Part shown: one piece after another, positions 23,401 to 32,205 of the stretch
Numbering within the stretch: the stretch's first letter is position 1
Layout: every line of letters begins with the position of its first letter
From: Petrosia ficiformis
Taxonomy: Eukaryota > Porifera > Demospongiae > Haplosclerida > Petrosiidae
Length of the DNA: 64,000 nt
Direction of reading: 5' to 3'
NCBI GenBank assembly: GCA_947044365.1
Contig: OX345652.1
Location: forward strand, 4,048,374-4,112,373
Notes under the pieces: model-generated
What the model was told of the DNA's origin: nothing
Databases searched by the model: none
What the model saw: the letters and a program-made list of their open reading frames with translations, nothing else
Position numbers and translations under genes: made by a program

Positions 23401-26400
23401 CATTTCCACACTACAGTAGTTCAACAGTAGTTTTGACAGTAATTGGGCATGTGTCAATTGAACACCACAGTAGTGAGACAGTAATTACTATACTGTACTG
23501 ACAAGGTAACTACTGTTACTGTATGGTGACTTCTTATTGACATATACTGTATATAGTATAAATACAGGTTCATAGTATGAACTGGGATTTATTTTGTATT
23601 TTGTATAGAGCCCAGTGTTTTAGTGGAAACCACAAACAACAGCCTAAATTTTGTGCAGTCTCACTTCCTAAAGACAGTAATTCGGCTATGAATATGTTTT
23701 AAATGTTATGACTCAGCAGATTCAACTACATGTATGAATATGATTTAAATACCACAACTCAGCAAAACTATTTATTAATATGGTTTATAATCGTTATACA
23801 CCTATTTGTCGAGATTCATGCTACCCTCGGGTTTCACCCTCGGGATCTAAATAGCATGAATCGCTCCAAATAGGTGTATAATGTATGTATAATGGTATTC
23901 ATATTTGGTATTCATATTTGGTAATTCACTTGGTGATCATAATTCTATACCCATTCCTTTATAGATGGGTGTTATAGCCAAGAGAGACGAAGGAGTAGTG
24001 GTGAGAGTAAAATGTACTAAACCAGGGATTCCTAATCCATCACGTGTCTTTGCTATGAAGATAATGACTAACATTCTTGATACCTCAACTCTCACAAGTG
24101 TTAGTGAGATATTTAATTTAATAGATAACAATAAGCCTGCAAACAAAACATATTGTTTGCATTTTATATAGCTGTCACTTTTGATCATTATACTGTTATG
24201 CTAGTTAATGGATGTGTGTCTCTGTGTGTGCCTGTGTTTGTCTATGTCTGTCTGTATGTGTGTTTAAATAGAAATTATTCACGTATACAGGTTCGGAGTA
24301 ATTTTAGAAATGAGTATGATATTCTCAGTGGTCTACCTCCACATGACAACATTGTCAAGCTATTTGCTTTCTTTTATGATCGACCAAAAGCATATCCAAA
24401 GCTGAGACAGTGTGGAGAGGGTTTGGCATTGTGTATGTTGATGGAACAGCTCGCACAGAACATGCAAGAACATATCAATAGTCTTCGAAGAGCTAGTGGA
24501 CTAATGGTGAGTGATTTTAGTAATACAGAAAATGTAGTGAGAAATTGAAGGTCAACTTCAATGAGTGACTGTAAAAATGATGTTTCATACCACCATATAA
24601 ACTATGATGTATATTTCTGTATAGGCTTCTCGAACCATTCGTTGGATACAAGACGTGATCTGTGGTCTACAGTACCTCTTTTCCCATCACATTGTTCATA
24701 GGTAACTGCTATATGTACGTATTGAACACATTTTAATAATAAAATAAGATATTATTATTTTATTATACTGGCACTTTATGAAGTAAGGAAAATGTTTTTT
24801 TATTGTCCAAATGGCTTTCTCTATTTCCACAGTATTGCACATCGTGTCTCATGTGCATTTATGCTATTTTAACAGGCTCAGTTGAACAATTAAAGGGTGT
24901 GGCATTTAAGAATATAAATAGTAAGAAACATTATAGAAAATGCTAGTCTGCTACAAATACAATAACACTGAAAAACAGTTTAAACAAACTTACACTATAA
25001 GAACAATAAAATGTCACCATACTGTCAGTATAGTACAGTAATTACCTTAGTTCTACTGTCAGTATAGTATAGTAATTACCTTAGTTCTACTGTCAGTATA
25101 GTATAGTAATTACTGTCTCACTACTGTGGTGTTGAATTGACAAGTACACACCATACAGTACAGTAATTACCTTAGTTCTACTGTCAGTATAGTACAGTAA
25201 TTACCTTAGTTCTACTGTCAGTATAGTATAGTAATTACTGTCTCACTACTGTGGTGTTGAATTGACAAGTATACACCATACAGTACAGTAATTACCTTAG
25301 TTCTACTGTCAGTATAGTACAGTAATTACCTTAGTTCTACTGTCAGTATAGTATAGTAATTACTGTCTCACTACTGTGGTGTTGAATTGATAAATACACA
25401 CCATACAGTAACACTAATTACCTTAGTTCTACTGTCAGTATAGTATAGTAATTACTGTGTCACTACTGTGGTGTTGAATTGACAAGTACACACCATACAG
25501 TACAGTAATTACCTTAGTTCTACTGTCAGTATAGTATAGTAATTACCTTAGTTCTACTGTCAGTATAGTATAGTAATTACTGTCTCACTACTGTGGTGTT
25601 GAATTGACAAGTATACCAATTACTGTCAAAATTACTGTTGAACTACTGTAGTGTGATAATGAAACTACAGAGTAATTACTGTACTGTGTGGTGACTTTTT
25701 ATTGACATATACTGTATATAAATAGTAAGAAACAATGTAGAAAAAGCTATAATAGCTTGTTTTGAGAAAGAATCTTCAGCAGTAAAATTAATATTTTGAT
25801 TAGAAATACTATTTCTCCATATATTCTTGCTATAATCATACTGATGACCATGGCTGCAAGATCAATCATTTGGGTTTTGTTAAACAATTTTAAACACTTT
25901 CTATTCAGTCATTTTGTATGGGAAGACAAATAAATTTGGTACGTATATAAGCATTTTGACGATTATTATTACACAAATGACTAATTTTTGCATCCATTGT
26001 CACTATAATAATGGTGAGTATTACTATTATACTTTATTGTTAATTTATATTCTTCATACGAACACTTTCCACAGAGATATGAAACTGGAGAACTTGCTAA
26101 TGGGAACTGATGGAATAAAGATTGGTGATTTTGGTACAGCCATTTTACTTGACTCAACAATGAAGCTCTCATTTGCACATGGTATGTGTACATGTCAATG
26201 TTCATGTACCTATTATGAACTATTATACTTATGCTAGTTGTTCCACGAGGTGGTAATGAAGCTCATTTAGCTCCCGAAGTTCTCAATGTCAGATCAGGTC
26301 CAAGAAAAGTCATTGACTATAGTAAACAACCAGTTTGGGCAGCTGGTGTGTTGGCCTATGAACTGGCTGGTCACTTGAGTCCATTTGAAGGAGGGGAAAT

Positions 26401-26899
26401 AGACCAAAGATCTTATGATGTGTCCTCCTTGCCTCCACTAAAGACTACTTATTGTCAGGTATGCAAATGAAGTTTGCAGTTTTTTCCTGTTTATGAACTG
26501 AGTAATAATCAATGGATGGTTATCAGAATCATCTTGGTACTATTTTAATATAAGTGGAGCTGCCAATAAAACCTGAACTTTCAATTATAATTAGTTGTCT
26601 AATTAACTGATTATAAGTATGTAATTTAGTACAACAGTTCTCGTTCTTTTTTGTATACGTTAAATTTCAATCCATGGCTTCATTATTGATTTCCCTTCCA
26701 AAATAATTATGTACAAAATATCACGTGTTAAACAGTTTAGTGAAATGCTTTTATTTTTCATTCATTTTTTCCTTAGATATCCAGTCGGCAACAGTCTCTT
26801 CCATATGAACTGGGTATACTAGTGAAGTCCATGTTAGCATTTGAACCAGAGTATCGTCCCACAATGAATGAAGTTTATGAAAAGATATCTCGTTTATGA
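20466..26899 (+). CDS. TRIM-kinase chimera (RING, B-boxes, partial filamin, coiled coil, protein kinase; 822 aa)
   Basis: Eight exons join with matching phases: 20466-21956, 22451-22549, 23965-24099, 24291-24506, 24625-24701, 26075-26181, 26238-26458, 26777-26899. Exon 1 (497 codons) carries RING (about 20-66), two B-boxes, a coiled coil and a filamin domain broken off after GQYKVVFTPI. It then leaves its TRIM-NHL paralogues and enters a new charged coiled coil (LDERREQLTDERDSLQKKLQ) continued by exon 2 (IKSLEEELLETRM). Exons 3-8 encode a serine/threonine-type kinase domain: VFAMKIM lysine, LPPHDNIVKL after helix C, HRDMKLENLL split by an intron, GDFGTAILL, GGNEAHLAPEV and FEPEYRPTMNEV. The GGN..APEV activation segment recalls PINK1-like kinases. 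There is no clear glycine-rich loop, and PVWAAGVLAYEL has P where D is usual. The natural reading is a ubiquitin ligase joined to a kinase. Two genes transcribed separately remain possible, because exon 3 begins with ATG. Confidence 0.8.
21961..22150 (-). mobile_element. dispersed intronic element (family I) at the donor of TRIM-kinase intron 1
   Basis: AGGTCATTCACATTCACC, the terminal repeat of this family, starts four bases into the intron (donor GTAAAGG). The reverse-oriented core (GTGACATTAAA, ATCATGTATTAACCTTG) follows. Reading through it adds a short meaningless tail to the exon 1 open frame, so splicing is required. Confidence 0.75.
23346..23551. mobile_element. Tc1/mariner-type MITE
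   Basis: About 45-bp terminal inverted repeats begin CAGTATATGTCAATAA and end TTATTGACATATACTG, flanked by TA on both sides. These are the CAGT termini and TA target site typical of Tc1/mariner elements. There is no transposase. It lies in intron 2 of the TRIM-kinase gene. Confidence 0.8.
23794..23881. repeat. palindromic element with CCCTCGGG centre
   Basis: Arms TTATACACCTATTT and GATTCATGCT are repeated in inverse order around a centre of paired CCCTCGGG motifs. It is a foldback element in TRIM-kinase intron 2. Confidence 0.78.
25000..25716. mobile_element. internally expanded copy of the mariner-type MITE
   Basis: The right end matches the 23346 element (GTGTGGTGACTTTTTATTGACATA..CTG then TA). 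The left end is shortened. Between them the unit TTACCTTAGTTCTACTGTCA plus TAGTACAGTAATTAC and a longer block with CACTACTGTGGTGTTGAATT are tandemly repeated many times. It lies in intron 5 of the TRIM-kinase gene. Confidence 0.75.
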
Positions 26900-27114
26900 T
26901 TTGAGATATATATACCTGTTTGATGTGGTAGATTTCTTACACTTTATAAAATAATGTGCAAACACATTTGTGATATTGGTGTACTTAACAAAATTATATA
27001 TTTGAATAGTTTATAATAATGATTCTACCATGCCTATAGTAAACTGACCAATCAGATTGCAGTAAATGAGGTTGCTAAATTACACTGAAACCTACTGAGA
27101 GGTTGATAAGTGTT

Positions 27115-27175
27115 CCCGGGAGGTTTGATAAGTGTTCCCGGGAGGTTCGATAAGTGATTTATCAAACTTCCCGGG
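27115..27175. repeat. palindrome with CCCGGGAGGTTTGATAAG repeats
   Basis: Two direct copies of TTCCCGGGAGGTT..GATAAGTG face an inverted ATCAAACTTCCCGGGA, forming a hairpin. Confidence 0.7.
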
Positions 27176-27719
27176 ATATGGGTTTTGATAGGAAATTCAA
27201 CTTATATAGTTGTCAATTTCTTTATATATAATACTTCATAAATAATAATTATAATAATTGACATAAAACAACAATCATGATGACTATATACAACCCTAGC
27301 TATAATTATTAGCTGTAATTCATAGTGATGCATGTTCTTTTTGAAAATCTGACACCAGTTTGTATGCTTGTGATTGAGGTCTTCTATTGCTTCCTCTCGT
27401 ATGAGAGTTGGGTGGGCTGTTCTTGCAGTGCTAGTGCTAGCTTCTTGATATCGATCGCAATCGATCGATATCACGATTGCTGTTGGAATTCGTAAGACCA
27501 CACCTTATACTGGAGTTCGAGTAGAGGAGGAGCCGGAAGTCTGCCACATGTAGAACTCTTTTTGTCATTTACGAGTGAACTGTTGATCAGTTACTTGTCT
27601 AAAGAGTCACAGAAACCCACACTATATATATCCATAGGTTAGTGAAATTATGTATACTGTTGCCACACGCAAAGATTTGCTTAGTTACTGTATTTCGCGC
27701 GCGTTTCATGGTAGAAGAC

Positions 27720-27820
27720 GGTTATACACCTCGGTACGGTTTCTACTGATTTATCAAACCTCGTGCCTTCGGCCCTCGGTTTGATAAATCCAGTAGAAAC
27801 CTTTACCTCGGTGTATAACC
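27720..27820. repeat. palindromic element with GCCTTCGGCC centre
   Basis: Begins GGTTATACACC and ends GGTGTATAACC, with inner arms TTTCTACTG / CAGTAGAAA and GATTTATCAAACC / GGTTTGATAAATC. The terminal TTATACACC is shared with the palindrome at 23794. Confidence 0.8.
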
Positions 27821-28194
27821 TATACTTATTACGTACATATTGCTAATATCTTCTGTAGTGGATTTAACTATTTCATATAATTATAGTAAACTTTTCTTTT
27901 TTTGTATTAATAATTTACTATGATAGGTTTTGCGTTTGTCAATGACGCTACATTGTGCTCTTTAAATTGAAAATTAATTCAAAAATATGTAATTAGACAC
28001 TGTGTGGATTAAACAGACAATATACCACTGTCAAGCAGCAATGATGTGTTACTTAAAATATAATTAAAGGCATTAAAAGTTTTCTGGCTACAGAGGCTGG
28101 ATTTTTTAAATACCATTATTTTTTTACAGCATATAGTATGTCTATAATTATAAGTTTTTAATGTCAATAAACTATTACACATTATAGGTATATA

Positions 28195-28640
28195 GCATAT
28201 CTCCAGATATGCCAAATCCATACTTCCTACCACCAAAATATATAGCTGCTCAGTGTCCATTACTAGATTACACAATTGTGTGATTCTTGGAAATTATCAT
28301 CATGAAATTAAAAAACAGACATTATGCCCATCAAAGCACTTTAAGAAGCTTACGTATGTCACTAAAATTCTAGCGACAGCTGAACCTGTTTCTGTAACCT
28401 ATATAACAACCAAATAATATTATTATCAGTAGTAATCAATCATTTCGGTATACTATTTCACATTAGGCTTGGACAAAGCTTCATAAATTCTGCAAAGAAG
28501 AGCACATGGTCATTTGTGTGGAAGTCACCAAGGATTCTCACCCCCCATCTGCTAATGTACATTCTCTATTTGTAGAGTTAGCCGGAAACATTTCTCAGAT
28601 TCCATTTGTGAAGTATGGATTTGGGAAAACCTACGATTAG
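28195..28640 (+). CDS. possible orphan exons, family not recognised
   Basis: Two exon-like stretches. At about 28190 an acceptor (ATTATAG) precedes an open run (SISPDMPNPYFLPPKY, then IAAQCPLLDY) ending in TGA. At about 28467 a second acceptor (CACATTAG) precedes 57 open codons (containing EEHMVICVEVTKDSHP and QIPFVKYGFGKTYD) ending in TAG near 28640. Both have codon-like composition, unlike their surroundings, and could be terminal exons, or fragments, of a gene broken by the rearrangements here. The second faintly suggests a thioredoxin-like beta strand and helix, which is a weak impression only. Confidence 0.3.
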
Positions 28641-28831
28641 GAACTCAAACATACACAATAGCCATAATAAACTTATTTTTTAGTTGAGAAAGTAAAATTC
28701 AAAAAGAAATTGAATAGCCGAGAGGTACTTTATGTCAAATGTTTTATTTTGTGATATATTTGCATTTTGTGATTTTTGTCCAATTAAGAATGATTGAATA
28801 TTAAATACTTCACTATATCATAGTATACTAT

Positions 28832-30487
28832 CCATAAGGGACATGAGTATGACCTGGTCAATGACACATATGATAGACATCGACAGACAATAGAATCTAG
28901 TCTTGAACCAGTGAGAGAACAAAATAGTTGTAGTAACAGAAGCTGTATCAACCCTGACACAAAGAGAGAAAGAGATCACACACCAGGGAGAAACACTCAA
29001 AGAGGAGATTCGTGTTATGATCAAACAGATTATCAATCAGTCAGAGAGGAAGCTTACTGAAGATGTGGATTTAGCTGTGAAACAAAAGCTGAATATGGTG
29101 AATCAGCAGAAAAGAAATGCCAAGACAACATTAAGTCAACTGACAGATTGTTTAGATTTTGTAGAACAAGGTCTTAAGGTAGGTACTCCTCAACAAGTTC
29201 TATTAGCAAAGTCACAAATGATTAATCGTACGAATAGTATTATCAAGAGTTTTAAACCAGAGTCATTTCAACCAGTAGAACAAGCTGATATTAAACTAGT
29301 GAAGAGTAAGAAGATTGAGGATGTACACAAGAGTATTGGAGAAATCCACTGTTCCTATCATCCCTCTTCTGTTCATATCATTAATTTTCGTCTTGCAATA
29401 ATGGGAAAGGAATCTACCAGTACCATAGTCTCTGATGGTTCTCCTGTTCCTCTTCCTTCTTCTGACATCAGCTGTTATTTGACTCCTCCTGATAGTAATC
29501 AACCTATAGCGTGTAGAGTGAGGGAGTTTACACGGTCAGGACAGTACAAGGTCATCTTTACTCCCATCACTCGTGGTCTTCATCAACTACATGTAAGAGT
29601 ACATGATATCAACATCCCAGGTAGTCCACTCAATATTCCTGTCTCTCTATCTCCAGAGATGAGAGGTAAACCTGTGAAGAGTATCACTGGACTTAATGGA
29701 AATCCTCATGGAATTGATGTGACTGATGATGGACTAATGATAGTTGGTGAGTGGAATGGTCATCGTATTAATGTGTTAGATAGAGAGGGGAGGAAAATAA
29801 ATTCATTTGGATCAAGAGGGAGTAAGAGGAGTCAGTTTATTAATCCTAGTGGTATAGCTGTTACTCCAAAGGGAACCATTCTAGTTGGGGACACGATTAA
29901 TAACCGAATCCAAGAATTAACAATGGAAGGAGAATGTATAGCATGTGTTGGAGAAAAAGGAAGTGGACCTCTTCAGTTTCAGTATCCCAGGGGTATAACT
30001 ATCAACAAAACCACTGGACAAATATTTGTTGCTGATTATAATAATCATCGAATACAAGTTCTCAATTCTGATCTCACATTCTTTTGTATGTTCGGTAGTT
30101 ATGGTTCAGGACGAGGACAGTTTATCAATCCACGTGATGTGACAATAGATAGTAAAGTTTATGTATGTTACAGATTTTAATAATCATCGTATTCAGAAGT
30201 TCACTCCTGAGGGTAGGTTTGTGGATATGTTTGGCACAAAGAGATCCAAACCAGGTCAACTCAATCATCCATCAGGTATTACAGTGGATGATAATGATCT
30301 ACTGTATATTACTGAGGATCATAATTATCGTGTTTCTATTTTCTCTACTGATGGAGAGTTTATTCATTGTTTTGGAGAGTATGGTAACAAGGAAGGACAG
30401 TTAAGAAGTCCACATCACTTATCATTTGATAAGTATGGATATTTATATGTTTGTGACTTTAGTAACGATAGAATTGTAATATACTAA
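28832..30487 (+). pseudogene. TRIM-NHL copy C, 5'-truncated and frameshifted
   Basis: Homology to copy D begins abruptly in the second B-box (matching HKGHEYDLVNDTYDRHRQ), so the RING and first B-box are missing. One extra A in the run at about 28921 (GAACAAAATAG against GAACAAATAG) shifts the frame in the coiled coil. The frame then stays open from 29017 through the filamin domain and first NHL blades. A second lesion near 30155 (AGTAAAGTTTATG where D has AGTAGAGGATTTG) shifts it again before the last blades, which finish at 30487. The upstream sequence is unrelated, so the copy probably lacks a promoter. It is a duplication remnant. Confidence 0.88.
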
Positions 30488-30704
30488 GTTTTGTAATATG
30501 TATTAGTTTATGTTTTATAAGTAGTAATGTATGTACCAGTAATAATAGTTGTAATATAAGATATATTAGTATTTATAATTTTAGTGTGAGGTCTTGATTA
30601 TTTTCTTGATTAATTTATTTATTATTAAATCTACTTATGAGAGGGAAGACATTAGTAATATCCATTAGTTATATACTGTATATATGTAGGATTAATAAAC
30701 ATCA

Positions 30705-30893
30705 CTACATCATCATGTCTGCTAAACCTTCTTCTAGAAACTGTTTATATATTCTCATGAATTTGGCAGTGAAAGCTTCCAAGTGAAATATGGCCTTTGT
30801 TCCTAATTGTGTCTGATGCTGATATTGAGCAGCTAACTGAGTCATTTCAGCTTTCAATGATCCACCACGATTGACATCCAATTCATCTGTACA
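30705..30893 (-). pseudogene. duplicated RFC3 last-exon fragment (second)
   Basis: The same stranded RFC3 C-terminal exon as at 19012, with the same diverged beginning and intact frame to the TAG stop. The two fragments resemble each other at the 5' boundary more than either resembles the true exon at 34666-34857. Confidence 0.88.
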
Positions 30894-31059
30894 TGAGACC
30901 AGCTTTGGAATACCACCATTATTAAATTCATGAGGTAACTAACATCTTCTCTATGCTATTGTTTCATTATTTGCCAAATAAGACCATTTAAAGAGAAGGA
31001 GCTTTGTAAAATGAATAACGAAACTATCAACACATAATATGTATATAATAATTATAGAT

Positions 31060-31420
31060 AAGTTTGTATGTATGTATGCATGTATGTATGTATGTATGTG
31101 TGTACATATGTGTGATATGTTATTGCAACCCTTTTAGGAAGAAAAAGAATTCAATAGAAGAGATTGAATTTTCGTCAGTCATCATAGTAATTAATATATA
31201 TATATATATTATATTATATTACACAAATAGCTATTATTAGTCACAATATTAATTTTGCTGATTATATTTAATAATAATGATGTATTATTTTATCACTGAA
31301 ACAAATTTACACAATAAACATGTTTTTTGAGATATTTGCTGTTTGTGAAATAAAACTCCTGAAACTCACCATTTCTTTTAGGACCCAAGTTTATCATATA
31401 GTTAAACCAGTACTAAGTTA
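31060..31420 (+). pseudogene. duplicated transporter last exon and 3' flank (second)
   Basis: Shorter TATG tract, then the same diverged transporter exon 15 (NSIEEIEFSSV) and 3' flank as at 19365, with small deletions. It again follows an RFC3 fragment directly. Confidence 0.75.
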
Positions 31421-32205
31421 CAAATACAATATTGAATGTAGGGTTGGCAACACCAATCGTATCGCATAATTTTGGTCTGCCAATATTATCAAAATGGAAA
31501 AACGTTCTCTTACTGCAATTAAATAATAGGTAACCACACAAAAAACTAGTCATAATAATTATATTGAAAAGTATAATATAGATCTTGAGCCATATCATAG
31601 ACAAATGCTAGTGTTTGTCTTTCTGTGGACTTCATTTGGTTATGTAATGTTCATGTATTCCATTCATCTATGTAGTAGTTATCATGTTATTAAACATTGC
31701 GTTGGGCAGTACAATTATGTATGTCAGCTCCCTAGTATAGTGTGTATATGTAGTGTGACAATTTGTAGTATTTGTAATAACCGTGAGTCACTTTTAGGTA
31801 ATAATCGCAAAACTTAATTATTGATATCACCATTCTGAAAACAATAAACTCACTATACAGAGTTATGTTTTAACTAGCTAATGATAATGGCTAAATCAAT
31901 TATAATTATACTGTAATGAAATATCTTGATAATCAGAGAGTATGGTAGTACTCTCTATGTAAGGATGGCACCAAAAAAAAATGGCCGCCCATACATTTCA
32001 ATTGCAAGTGATGACCTGAAATCTCTGGTAATATATACAGATAGATTTTAATACACATTATATATACAAATAGTAGGGTAGCTCCAAATATGGTAATATG
32101 TATTTATAAATGTTAGTCACAAGTACATTAACAAGATTCATACATATTTGACCTCACCATATATGGTAAACTTATTAAAAGGGGTGTATCAAGGAAAGGT
32201 TTAAA
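31421..32205. other. spacer and upstream region of TRIM copy D
   Basis: Homologous to 19741-20465 except for about 31600-31790, where the two differ. The last bases before the ATG match copy B (AAAAGGGGTGTATCAAGGAA). No separate gene was recognised. Confidence 0.5.

Larger units (their letters stand above)
26900..28194. other. intergenic region downstream of TRIM-kinase
   Basis: No confident gene. Contains two palindromic elements (27115-27175, 27720-27820) and a minus-strand open stretch at 27202-27501 without recognisable domains. Splice-like sites are present but I cannot build a gene. Confidence 0.5.
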
